Shown: positions 33,626 through 42,370 of the stretch, in pieces
How positions within the stretch are numbered: position 1 is the stretch's first letter
Layout: each line of letters starts with the position of its first letter
Translations under genes and position numbers: made by a program
NCBI RefSeq assembly: GCF_019239235.1
Contig: NZ_JAAZTS010000005.1
Coordinates: 1 to 64,000 of the forward strand
Direction: 5' to 3'
DNA: 64,000 nt
From: Caecibacteroides pullorum
GTDB lineage: Bacteria > Bacteroidota > Bacteroidia > Bacteroidales > Bacteroidaceae
Notes under the pieces: model-generated
What the model was told of the DNA's origin: nothing
Databases searched by the model: none
Seen by the model: only the letters and a program-made list of their open reading frames with translations

Positions 33626-33652
33626 GGCAAAAAGAACGGAGTCCGCATACTT

Positions 33653-34459
33653 TTATTTACAGGGACAGGTATAGTAGCCTTTGCCCCGGGTTTTCGAGCC
33701 GTAGGCTATGGCATGCGTGGGGCAATAGTGATAGCAGGCCAGGCAGTTGAGACACCGGCCGTGCCAGACGGGCATGTGTTTGCCCTCACACTTGGGGTGT
33801 ACAGCCGTCAGCGTGATGTTGCCCACGGGACAGGCCTCCACGCAACGGCCGCAACCGATACAGGCCTCCGCATCGGCACGGAACGCCTTGTCCGACGTCA
33901 TGAAGCGGGCGAACAGCGGATAGACCACGCCCGTCTTCAGCCCCGGCAACGTGCCCCTCCAGGTAAAGTCGCCATGTACCCCTGCACTGATTTGCTTCGC
34001 CACTTGCCGGACGGCGGCCGGAACGGCATCCAGCTTGCGGTCGCGCACCTCGGCACGGTCCACATCGAAGCCGGGAAAGAGGACATACGTGTTGGGCATG
34101 AACACCGTGAAACCGGCATCGGCCTGCAGCCCTGCCCTACTCACCGTTTCGCTCCACATGCGGTACAGGAGGCCTGCGTCATCGCCGCAGGTTGCCAGCA
34201 GGCCGACGTAGTTCCGACCGGGCACATACCCCTGCACGTCCATCGACGCCAGCACATCCGCCAGATACTTGGGCAATCCCCACGAATGCACGGGAAAGAC
34301 GAAGAGCAACGGCTCGCCCCCGGCCAGCGTCACCGCCAGCCGTTCCGCCCCCGGCCTCATGTACGGGCTCATATCCATCACCGGCTGGCCGCCCAATTCC
34401 CGGGCCAGCAGAGCCGCCACATAGCGACTGTTTCCTGTTGCTGAAAAATAAAGTATCAT
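33653..34459 (-). CDS. Flavodoxin-ferredoxin fusion (EFR1 family)
   Basis: The 268-residue protein begins with a flavodoxin fold whose phosphate loop is YFSATGNSRYVA (about 4-15), for FMN. It ends with two 4Fe-4S ferredoxin motifs, CIGCGRCVEACP (about 196-207) and CLNCLACYHYCP (about 232-243). This layout belongs to the EFR1-type ferrodoxins, which shuttle electrons in anaerobes; the partner enzyme is unknown. There is no signal peptide, so it is cytoplasmic. It is convergent with the response regulator and is followed upstream by a spacer with short hairpins. Confidence 0.9.
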   Translation of the reverse strand: MILYFSATGNSRYVAALLARELGGQPVMDMSPYMRPGAERLAVTLAGGEPLLFVFPVHSWGLPKYLADVLASMDVQGYVPGRNYVGLLATCGDDAGLLYRMWSETVSRAGLQADAGFTVFMPNTYVLFPGFDVDRAEVRDRKLDAVPAAVRQVAKQISAGVHGDFTWRGTLPGLKTGVVYPLFARFMTSDKAFRADAEACIGCGRCVEACPVGNITLTAVHPKCEGKHMPVWHGRCLNCLACYHYCPTHAIAYGSKTRGKGYYTCPCK

Positions 34460-34756
34460 AACGTTTCTATAACAACGATGCGCCCCGTTCGTTCATCAGG
34501 CGGGGCTTCTGCCTACAAAAATAAGGATTAATCCGCTCTATCCGTACAAATCGCCTCAAGAAAAAGGCCGCCATCGGCCGCCTGCCAACAAAAAGCGTCC
34601 ATAAACGCGTCGCGTTATTCCTTTCTTTCTTTTATTATTTTTGGATAAGACAGGATGCGGCTCGGCACAGTCAAACTGAAAAACTTTGCTTTTCGTTTGT
34701 CTCTGCCCTCGCCTTTCATTATTTTTGCAAAAACAATCATTTATCACAGAGAAGCC
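34460..34756. other. Intergenic region before the AAA-like/nuclease gene
   Basis: About 297 bases without a gene. They contain a GCCCCG...CGGGGC hairpin near 34484-34507, a GGCCG...CGGCC hairpin near 34566-34577, and a promoter at 34696-34727. Confidence 0.55.
34696..34727 (+). promoter_or_regulatory. Promoter of the AAA-like/nuclease gene
   Basis: TTTG (34696-34699), 20 bases, TATTTTTG (34720-34727). The ATG follows 30 bases later, at 34757. Confidence 0.65.
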
Positions 34757-36307
34757 ATGAGCAAGATTTATCCGGTAGGCATACAGAGTTTTGAAGAAAT
34801 ACGACGGGGAGGCTATTGCTATGTTGACAAGACCGCCTTGATTTATCAACTGGTGAAGACAGGTAAATATTACTTTCTGAGCCGTCCGCGCCGCTTCGGT
34901 AAGAGCCTGCTCATCTCTACACTGGAAGCCTACTTCCTGGGAAAGAAGGAACTTTTCAAGGGGCTTGCTATGGAAGAGCTGGAAAAGGACTGGACGACGT
35001 ACCCTGTACTGCACCTCGACCTGAACGCCCGGAAATATGTGGATGCTTCCTCATTGAACGCCATCCTGAACCAGCATTTGGAGAGTTGGGAGGCCATCTA
35101 TGGCGACGAGAAGAAAGACCGTGCTCCCGAAGAGCGCTTTGCTTGGCTGATCGAGAAGGCCTGTCGCACCACCGGACGGAACGTCGTGGTGCTGGTGGAC
35201 GAATACGACAAACCCATGCTCCAGGCCATCGGCAACGAACCGCTGCTCACCGACTACCGCAACACGCTGAAAGCCTTCTACGGCGTACTGAAGAGCTGCG
35301 ACAAGTACCTCTGCTTCGCCCTGCTGACGGGTGTGACGAAGTTCAGCAAAGTCAGTGTGTTCAGCGACTTGAACAACCTGATGGACATTTCTCTGTCCAA
35401 CCGTTTTGCCAACATCTGCGGCATTACAGAGAACGAACTCTACCGCGATCTGGAGGAAGACATCCGGCTTCTGGCCGAGGCCAACGGAATGAACGAAACC
35501 GAAGCCAGACAGACACTGAAAGAATGGTACGACGGCTACCACTTTGCCGAAAATACGGAAGACATTTACAACCCGTTCAGCCTGCTCAATACGCTGGCCG
35601 AAATGAAGTTCGGCAGCTACTGGTTCGAGACAGGCACGCCCACCTTCCTCGTGGAGCTGCTCCAGCGCAGCAAGTACGACCTGCACCGCCTGGCCGAAGA
35701 GATGGCGACCGCCGACTCACTGGGCGGTATCGACACGATGGAGACCAATCCCGTCCCCATCCTCTACCAGAGTGGCTACCTCACCATCAAGGGGTTCGAC
35801 AAAGAATTCAGGACCTATGAACTGGGCTTCCCCAACAAGGAAGTAGAAGAAGGTTTCACCAAGTTTCTGTTGCCCAACTATGCGTCTCTTTCTTCGGGCA
35901 ACCCCTCTTTCGAGATAAGCAGCTTCGTCCGGGAAGTCCGAGGCGGCAACGCCGACGCCTTCATGCGCCGCCTCCAGAGCTTCTTTGCCGACACACCCTA
36001 CGAGCTGGCACGCGACCTGGAACGGCACTACCAGAACGTGCTCTTCATCGTCTTCAAGCTGCTGGGCTTCTACACTCAAGCGGAATACCGCACGTCCAAC
36101 GGCCGCATAGACATGGTAGTGAAGACCGACCGCTACATCTACGTCATGGAGTTCAAGCTGAACGGCACTGCCGAAGAAGCCATCCGCCAAATCAATGAGA
36201 AAGGCTACGCTGCCCCCTTTGCCTCCGACGGAAGGATCCTCTATAAGATAGGTGTCAACTTCAGCAACGAAATCCGGGGGATAGAGAAGTGGATTGTTGA
36301 AGAATAA
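34757..36307 (+). CDS. AAA-ATPase-like protein with PD-(D/E)XK nuclease domain
   Basis: The 516-residue protein belongs to the AAA-ATPase-like (PF09820-type) plus DUF1703 (PD-(D/E)XK nuclease) family that is highly expanded in Bacteroidales. The N-terminal part has YVDKTALIYQL, a Walker-A-like SRPRRFGKSLLIST (about 42-55) and Walker B VVLVDEYDKPML. The C-terminal domain has NGRIDMVVKTDRYIYVMEFK with the conserved Asp and Glu-x-Lys, followed by EEAIRQINEKGY. The biological role is not established; defence and mobile-element functions have been suggested for related proteins. The ATG at 34757 is the standard start MSKIYPVGIQSFEEIRRGG. It stands alone between spacers. Confidence 0.9.
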   Translation: MSKIYPVGIQSFEEIRRGGYCYVDKTALIYQLVKTGKYYFLSRPRRFGKSLLISTLEAYFLGKKELFKGLAMEELEKDWTTYPVLHLDLNARKYVDASSLNAILNQHLESWEAIYGDEKKDRAPEERFAWLIEKACRTTGRNVVVLVDEYDKPMLQAIGNEPLLTDYRNTLKAFYGVLKSCDKYLCFALLTGVTKFSKVSVFSDLNNLMDISLSNRFANICGITENELYRDLEEDIRLLAEANGMNETEARQTLKEWYDGYHFAENTEDIYNPFSLLNTLAEMKFGSYWFETGTPTFLVELLQRSKYDLHRLAEEMATADSLGGIDTMETNPVPILYQSGYLTIKGFDKEFRTYELGFPNKEVEEGFTKFLLPNYASLSSGNPSFEISSFVREVRGGNADAFMRRLQSFFADTPYELARDLERHYQNVLFIVFKLLGFYTQAEYRTSNGRIDMVVKTDRYIYVMEFKLNGTAEEAIRQINEKGYAAPFASDGRILYKIGVNFSNEIRGIEKWIVEE

Positions 36308-36711
36308 GCAAACTAACGAAAGATGAAATAAACATATTACAGCAACAAGATTTTCCATAAACTTGCATACTTCGTTTTTTATCGATTACTTTGCGTGCAA
36401 ATTCTAACGAAAAAGAGATAATAAGAAACAGAAAGTAGAATAAAAAGACATATTACAAGCAACTTGTAAACGTATTATTTGGCTTTAGTAAATCTGGTAA
36501 ATTGAACTTGGTCCCAAATAATAAGTTGAAAAGTCAGTTTGTACCCTGCATAAGGGCACAGGCTGCTTTTCCTTATTGTGGACCCAAGGTTTTACCAGAA
36601 CCTACTAAAGCCAATAAGTGAAAAGTTTAGGCTGTGTCCTTTCTTTTTGCTCCTACGGTTAAACAATAAAATGACATCCCACATGAACTATCCATTAAAA
36701 ACTACTATATA
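36308..36711. other. Intergenic region before the receptor operon
   Basis: These 404 bases contain no gene that I can support. A long imperfect inverted repeat with an inner hairpin fills 36475-36617. Composition becomes clearly AT-richer from about 36310 on. I see no convincing TTTG/TAnnTTTG pair near the start of the next gene. Confidence 0.6.
36475..36617. repeat. Long imperfect inverted repeat with inner hairpin
   Basis: The outer arms share TTGGCTTTAGTA (left, ~36478-36490) with TACTAAAGCCAA (right, ~36603-36614). Further in, CTGGTAAA pairs with TTTACCAG, CTTGGTCCCA with TGGACCCAAG (approximate), and AATAATAAG with CCTTATTGT. Inside is a second hairpin around CCCTgcatAAGGG (36544-36556), with GAAAAG/CTTTTC outside it. 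The whole segment could fold into one long structured RNA or be a miniature mobile element. Confidence 0.75.
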
Positions 36712-39030
36712 ATGAAAACTCTCTTATCAGTATTTATCAGTACATTTATTCCTATCAGCATCTCAGCACAAACCATCAGTGGAAAACTGGTGGACGAGCA
36801 AAACCAACCGTTGCCATACGCCAACGTAGTTCTACTATCTCTCCCCGATTCCACTTTTGTAACGGGTACCGTCAGCACCGAAGACGGAACATTCAGCCTT
36901 TCCACTACGGCAGAGAAGCAGTTGGTCCGTATCTCCTCCATAGGATATAACACCCTTTACAGAGCGGCACAACCAGCCGACATGGGGGTGATACAACTGA
37001 CGACTGATGCACAGATGCTGGGTGAAGTGGTGGTGAAAGCCGATTTGCCGAAAACACGTGTAAAAGGCGATGCTATGGTGACGACTGTGACAGGAAGTGT
37101 GCTTGAAAAAGCAGGAACGGGAAATGACCTGCTCGATAAGATACCTGGCTTATCGGCAAACAATGGCTCGGTTAACGTATTCGGAAGCGGAAAGGCTGAA
37201 ATCTATATCAACGGAAGAAAAATGAGAAACAGCTCTGAGCTTGACCAACTGTCGTCCGAAAATATTAAAAGCGTAGAGGTCCTCCGCAATCCTGGTGCCA
37301 GATATGATGCTTCAGTGAAGGCTGTAGTGCGTATAATAACCAAAAAACCACAGGGAGAAGGATTCGGTTTCAACAACCGTACATATTTGGGATACCAATA
37401 TGACCTTGCTTTGCTCGACCAGTTCAACTTCAATTACCGCAAGGGAGGTTTCGACCTCGGAGGAATGCTATTAGGAAGCGACTACAAGTTCGAAAACAAC
37501 AAGATTATTACACAGAAAACATACCTGGATAAAGTCTGGACACAAAATTCAGATATGAAAAATCCGACTCATAGCCAGTACCTTTCTGCCATGCTTTCCT
37601 TGAATTATCAGTTCAATGAAAATCATGTGATGGGGGTAAGGTATGATTTTAGCAGAAGTCCTAAAATTGAGATGCGAGCGTATATGAACTCTTCCATTCA
37701 TGTGGATAATCTACTTGAAGAAGAAAGCAAAAGTAAACTACATTCATTAACCACAAACAACAGTCATACTGTGAATGCCTACTATAATGGAAGTTTCAAT
37801 GACTGGAAAGTGGATTTTAATGTGGATGGAATGTGGATAGATAACAATAATCCAACTGTTTCAGAAGAAAATGTCAAGAAACCGGACAATACTGAAGACA
37901 ATCGCATTATCCATACGTTAGGGAATAGTAGTAATGAACTTTACGCCGCCAAACTGATAATGGATCATCCATTATGGGGTGGTAGTTTCTCCATCGGTAG
38001 TGAATACACCTACAGCAACCGTATAGACAGATACGCAAACGATGAGAATATTATCCCTGACAACGAGAATAGAATCAGGGAAAATGCCATATCTGCATTT
38101 GCCATGTACGCACGCAGTTTCGGCCAGTTGCAAGCTCAGGCTGGTGTGAGATACGAGCATCTGGGTTCCGACTACTATGAGTTCGGCAAAAGAATGGATG
38201 AGCAAAGCCGTACATACGACAATGTATTTCCTTCAATATCCGTATCATATCCTATTGGTAAAGTCCAGATGATGCTGAGTTATTCAGGTAATATAGAACG
38301 ACCAAGCTACAACAAACTGTCAAGTTCTATAATATACGCCAACAAATATACATACGAGAGTGGAAATCCGTTTCTGCGTTCTTCCATACTAAATACGTTG
38401 TCGTTCAACACTTCATGGAAATGGCTCTATTTCAGTATGAATTACAGCCACATCAAGGATATGCAGACACAGATAAGCCAGTCATATTCGGATGAAGATC
38501 CTTCCATCTCTCTGTTCACTCATACCAATGTCCCTAAAATGGACAAGCTGAATGCCACTTTATCCGCATCTCCTACTATAGGTATATGGTCACCGCAGTT
38601 CACAGCCATGTACAGCCAGCAATGGCTTGTGATGGACACACCGGACGGTCCAAAAAATCTTAATAATCCTATCGGTTACTTCCAATGGAATAATACATTC
38701 AGCTTCCGCAAAGATTTCCAGTTCAGTATAGATCTGGAGACTTCAACACGAGGTGAAGACATCACCTACCGTACAATCAAGCCGGGAAGTTCGGTAAACC
38801 TTTCATTATATAAAGGATTCTTGGATGGTAAACTGGCCGTGCAACTGCAAGCTAACGACATTTTCAATACTTCATCTTCGGACATACTGTTGTACAGCGG
38901 TAACCGCATTATGATATATGAGCCGGAATCGCGCCGTAGTTTTGGTATGACAGTACGATACAAGTTCAATGCAACCAAGAGCAAATACAAAGGAACCGGA
39001 GCCGGCGATAGCCAGAAGAGCCGTATGTAG
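36712..39030 (+). CDS. TonB-dependent receptor-like outer-membrane beta-barrel
   Basis: The 772-residue protein has a signal peptide (MKTLLSVFISTFIPISISA) and a carboxypeptidase regulatory-like domain (about 20-95, TISGKLVDEQNQPLPYANV). A plug follows (about 110-205, LLDKIPGLSANNGSVNVFGSG, AEIYINGRKM, ILRNPGARYDASVKAVVRI-like block), then an OMP_b-brl_3 barrel to an aromatic-rich C-terminal strand (FGMTVRYKFNA). It would sit in the outer membrane and bind or import a small ligand. It is followed 53 bases later by an EreA/ChaN-like gene with the same AT-rich composition. A link to iron or haem uptake is possible but unproved. Confidence 0.9.
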   Translation: MKTLLSVFISTFIPISISAQTISGKLVDEQNQPLPYANVVLLSLPDSTFVTGTVSTEDGTFSLSTTAEKQLVRISSIGYNTLYRAAQPADMGVIQLTTDAQMLGEVVVKADLPKTRVKGDAMVTTVTGSVLEKAGTGNDLLDKIPGLSANNGSVNVFGSGKAEIYINGRKMRNSSELDQLSSENIKSVEVLRNPGARYDASVKAVVRIITKKPQGEGFGFNNRTYLGYQYDLALLDQFNFNYRKGGFDLGGMLLGSDYKFENNKIITQKTYLDKVWTQNSDMKNPTHSQYLSAMLSLNYQFNENHVMGVRYDFSRSPKIEMRAYMNSSIHVDNLLEEESKSKLHSLTTNNSHTVNAYYNGSFNDWKVDFNVDGMWIDNNNPTVSEENVKKPDNTEDNRIIHTLGNSSNELYAAKLIMDHPLWGGSFSIGSEYTYSNRIDRYANDENIIPDNENRIRENAISAFAMYARSFGQLQAQAGVRYEHLGSDYYEFGKRMDEQSRTYDNVFPSISVSYPIGKVQMMLSYSGNIERPSYNKLSSSIIYANKYTYESGNPFLRSSILNTLSFNTSWKWLYFSMNYSHIKDMQTQISQSYSDEDPSISLFTHTNVPKMDKLNATLSASPTIGIWSPQFTAMYSQQWLVMDTPDGPKNLNNPIGYFQWNNTFSFRKDFQFSIDLETSTRGEDITYRTIKPGSSVNLSLYKGFLDGKLAVQLQANDIFNTSSSDILLYSGNRIMIYEPESRRSFGMTVRYKFNATKSKYKGTGAGDSQKSRM

Positions 39031-39083
39031 ATCTTGTCTAAAATCCAAGAATGATCTTGAATAAATAATTTTATATTTTATAT

Positions 39084-40301
39084 ATGAGGAAGTTATTGTT
39101 TTTTATTTTCAGTGCTTTTACAGCCATTGCATTAAAGGCACAGACACCCTCTATCGAGGCGTTGCGTACATGCGCAGCTGAAAAGGGAATGTCTCCCAAA
39201 GAATACATATTCAAACTGTTTGAGAAATCGGATATAGTAGTGCTGGGTGAGCGTGACCACCGCGACACGGTACAATACGACCTGATTCACGACATCCTGG
39301 CCGATCCTCGTTTTGTTGAGCAAGTGGGATACGTCTATACCGAAGTTGGCTCGTACAACATGAACGATGATGTAAACCGCCTGCTGCAAGGCAGTTATCC
39401 AACGGAGGCGGCTTTCATGGACAGCCTGTATGCCTATTATAGAAAGTCGGAGACCTTCTATCCAATTTGGGAGAAATACAACCGCGTTAAATTCCTGAAA
39501 GGTATATATGAAATAAACCGTACTTCTTCAAGGAAAATTAAGCTCGGACTAACCGACCGAGAGTTCTCATGGGATGAGATTCGTACTGTAGAAGACTACA
39601 AGAAATTCTGGGAATCTCGTACAGTGAACTATCGCGACAGTTTAATGGCTGCCCATATTTCGGAAATGTTTGCCCGCCAGACACCCTTGAACGGTAAGCG
39701 CAAGGCATTGGTGATAACCAGTCAGCCGCATGCCATCAACTATTCGATGATTCTCAAAAAGAAAAATACGGTTTATGGAACACAGGGATGGTGGATGAAG
39801 AAAATCTTTGGAGAAGAAAAAGTCAGAATCGTGATACTGAATTGGTTTGATTACAACCTGTTTGACGGAAGTAATTTCCCGATGACGGGTGAAGGACATT
39901 GGGATGCAGCCTTTGAACTGATGGAATGCCGCCCGTTCGCTATTGATTTGAAAAACACGCCATACGGAGAAACTGCTTACAACGGTCTCATCGGAGGTAC
40001 TACGATTAATGTAAAGAACAAGTGTTGGCAGGATGTGGCCGATGGGCTTATCTACTATGCACCCCTCTACGACCATGTTGCTGCATGGGGTATTGAAGGC
40101 CTTATAACCAAAGAGTTTGAACCTGAAATCAAACGCCGTCTGACCATATTCTTCCAAGCAACACAACCCGGCGCAGAAATACCCATGGAGGCTGCCATTG
40201 ACGAATACAATGTTTTTCACGCCCACCCGGCTGCCATTAAAAGCAAAGAGGAAGTGAAAGAAATTATTCGGAAAGTGCTGGAAAAGAATATTCGACAATA
40301 A
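39084..40301 (+). CDS. Secreted EreA/ChaN-like fold protein
   Basis: The 405-residue protein has a signal peptide (MRKLLFFIFSAFTAIALKA). The mature part has VVLGERDHRDTVQYDLIHDI (about 51-70) followed by a strand with YTEVG. This resembles the Glu-His signature of the erythromycin-esterase/ChaN/TraB-like superfamily, whose members bind metal or haem or hydrolyse esters. Other likely conserved points are VITSQPHAINYSM and the HAHPAA near the C terminus. Neither activity nor ligand can be assigned. Its position directly behind a receptor gene suggests processing or binding of the imported ligand in the periplasm. Codon and base use match the receptor and not the next gene. Confidence 0.7.
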   Translation: MRKLLFFIFSAFTAIALKAQTPSIEALRTCAAEKGMSPKEYIFKLFEKSDIVVLGERDHRDTVQYDLIHDILADPRFVEQVGYVYTEVGSYNMNDDVNRLLQGSYPTEAAFMDSLYAYYRKSETFYPIWEKYNRVKFLKGIYEINRTSSRKIKLGLTDREFSWDEIRTVEDYKKFWESRTVNYRDSLMAAHISEMFARQTPLNGKRKALVITSQPHAINYSMILKKKNTVYGTQGWWMKKIFGEEKVRIVILNWFDYNLFDGSNFPMTGEGHWDAAFELMECRPFAIDLKNTPYGETAYNGLIGGTTINVKNKCWQDVADGLIYYAPLYDHVAAWGIEGLITKEFEPEIKRRLTIFFQATQPGAEIPMEAAIDEYNVFHAHPAAIKSKEEVKEIIRKVLEKNIRQ

Positions 40302-40326
40302 TAGAGTGGTATTGAATAATTAATCC

Positions 40327-40334
40327 TACATTTG
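40327..40334 (+). promoter_or_regulatory. -7 element before the transglutaminase-like gene
   Basis: TACATTTG lies 47 bases before the ATG at 40381. No clear -33 TTTG; the gene may have a separate promoter from the receptor pair. Confidence 0.4.
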
Positions 40335-40380
40335 TAGACTGAACAACCTATTGACAACTACTTTTTAAACAGAACACACA

Positions 40381-41628
40381 ATGAAAAGACTGAAAACAAT
40401 CCTGCTGAATCTGCTGTTGGCCCTAGTCATCCCGGCAAGCCTGTCGGCACAAACCGATGCCGAACGGAAGTTTCTGGCCTCTGCCGACTCGCTGAACACA
40501 CAGCTTCTCAACGCATATACCGGGAAGGACTATCCGGCTACCGAAGCCCTCTGCCAAAAGGTTATCGACCTCTACGACGCACATGCGTCGCAACTGGCCG
40601 AAGGCTATGCCTATTTCAAATATTCCAGCTACTACACCATGGCCAGCGTCCAGGCAATACAAGGGAAAAAGCAAGAAGCCGTCAGCAACCTGTTCAAAGC
40701 CCTGAACAGCAATAAGATGGAAGTCAGCTACAACAGGGTAGTCAATGATGAGGACCTGAAAGACATTCTGGATGCACCTGAATTGCAACCCGCCCTGAAG
40801 CGACTGAAAGAGACCACCGATTACCTTTATATCCTGCAAAATGCGCCGGAATACACCCGCACGCAGCCAGCCGACAGCCTGCCCCGAATTGCCTATGCGC
40901 AGGCCGACGAGCCCGACCTGAAGCGCGTCCGTAACTATTTCCGGCTGGACAGCGTGGCCGTGGCGGGCGACGAACTGGCCACCATCAAACACATCCTGAC
41001 CTATATCCACGACAAGATACGCCACGACGGGCAGAACGGCAATCCGACAGGCGGAAACAACTCCATCAACTTTGCCGAGGCCTGCAAGGACGGCAGCCGG
41101 GGCCTGAACTGCCGCGGACTGGCCACGGTGCTGAACGAGTGCTACCTGTCGATGGGCATCCCTTCGCGCGTCATCACCTGCATGCCGAAGAGATACATCA
41201 ACGACTGCCACGTCATCAACGCCGTCTATTCGTCCACCCTCGGCAAGTGGCTCTGGATAGACCCCACGAACAACGCCTGGGTGACCGACGAACAGGGCAA
41301 CCTACTGAGCATACAGGAAGTGCGCGCACGCCTCAGGAGCGGCCAGCCCGTCCGGGTGAACGAAGAGGCTAACTGGAACAACGAAAAGAAGACCACGACG
41401 GAAGAGTATCTGTACGAGTACATGGCCAAGAACCTGTTCTACCTGGAAAGCTGGACGCGCTACGGGTTCAACACGGAAAGCGACTATGAGAACCTCATCA
41501 ACTACATCTTCCTGCAACCCACCGGCTGCGACAGCAAGCAACGGAACCCGAGGAACTTCTCCGTCAACGACGACCGGTACTTCTGGCAGCCGCCACATGC
41601 AGGCAGTTGCCCTCAGCTACAGAAATAA
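40381..41628 (+). CDS. Secreted transglutaminase-like protein
   Basis: The 415-residue protein has a signal peptide (about 1-23) and a helical N-terminal part with TPR-like segments (DYPATEALCQKVIDLYDAH). A transglutaminase-like (papain-fold) domain follows, with Cys244 in GLNCRGLATVL, His277 in DCHVINAVY and Asp294 in WIDPT, a complete catalytic triad. It is likely a periplasmic cysteine peptidase or amidase rather than a cross-linking enzyme. It follows the EreA/ChaN-like gene by 79 bases but has visibly higher GC, so it may not belong to that unit. It is convergent with marC. Confidence 0.87.
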   Translation: MKRLKTILLNLLLALVIPASLSAQTDAERKFLASADSLNTQLLNAYTGKDYPATEALCQKVIDLYDAHASQLAEGYAYFKYSSYYTMASVQAIQGKKQEAVSNLFKALNSNKMEVSYNRVVNDEDLKDILDAPELQPALKRLKETTDYLYILQNAPEYTRTQPADSLPRIAYAQADEPDLKRVRNYFRLDSVAVAGDELATIKHILTYIHDKIRHDGQNGNPTGGNNSINFAEACKDGSRGLNCRGLATVLNECYLSMGIPSRVITCMPKRYINDCHVINAVYSSTLGKWLWIDPTNNAWVTDEQGNLLSIQEVRARLRSGQPVRVNEEANWNNEKKTTTEEYLYEYMAKNLFYLESWTRYGFNTESDYENLINYIFLQPTGCDSKQRNPRNFSVNDDRYFWQPPHAGSCPQLQK

Positions 41629-41664
41629 AAAGCCTTGCGCACCAACAAATGCACAGAAGCTACC

Positions 41665-42318
41665 CTATTGCAGGTCGACCATTCCTGTTTTCAGGATATC
41701 CACCAAGATAGGCTTCATTCCGCCTACAAAACATTCCACGGCTATCACCATCAGGATAAGGCCCATGAGACGCATCATGACATTGTTACCCGTCTCTCCC
41801 AGCACATTAACCAAGCGGGTGGAAGCACGGAGAATAAAGTAGGTCAGCAAATATATAAAAGCGATGGAACCGATCAGGACGCTTTTCAACTCAATGGTAT
41901 CGGCATCCTGCATCAGGACAATAGCATTGGCAATGGCTCCCGGACCGCAAAGCATCGGAATGCCCAAAGGTGTGATAGAAATATCGTTCGCATACGTTTT
42001 GATCTCTTCGTCCTTCAGCTTCATCGGCGTATAGCGTGCTTGCAGCATGTCGAAACCGATCTTAAAAATAATAACTCCACCCGCTATGCGGAAACCGTTG
42101 GTGGAAATGCCAAAGAACCAGAAAAGGAACTGTCCGGCAAAAGTAAAGACCATGATAATGATAAAGGCAGTCAACGTGGCACGGGTAACCACGCTGTGCC
42201 TCTCCTTATCGGTCATTCCCTGCGTCATGGTCAGAAACACAGGCATGGTGCCCAATGGATTGGTCAACGTAAAGAAAGAAGTCAGGCACAAAAGTGCAAA
42301 AGGTAAAATTGTATCCAT
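41665..42318 (-). CDS. MarC family membrane protein
   Basis: The 217-residue protein has six hydrophobic helices and the MarC/UPF0056 motif block LTNPLGTMPVFLTMTQGM near the N terminus, with PLGIPMLCGPGAIANAIVLM in the middle. The family's transport substrate is unknown, despite the old antibiotic-resistance name. The only ATG in the right place is at 42318; an upstream TTG at 42336 would add six residues and is less likely. It lies 52 bases after the HAD phosphatase gene. Confidence 0.9.
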   Translation of the reverse strand: MDTILPFALLCLTSFFTLTNPLGTMPVFLTMTQGMTDKERHSVVTRATLTAFIIIMVFTFAGQFLFWFFGISTNGFRIAGGVIIFKIGFDMLQARYTPMKLKDEEIKTYANDISITPLGIPMLCGPGAIANAIVLMQDADTIELKSVLIGSIAFIYLLTYFILRASTRLVNVLGETGNNVMMRLMGLILMVIAVECFVGGMKPILVDILKTGMVDLQ

Positions 42319-42370
42319 AATATCAGTTATTAACAAATAGTCTAAACAAAATCGAGCAACAACAGCCCTA

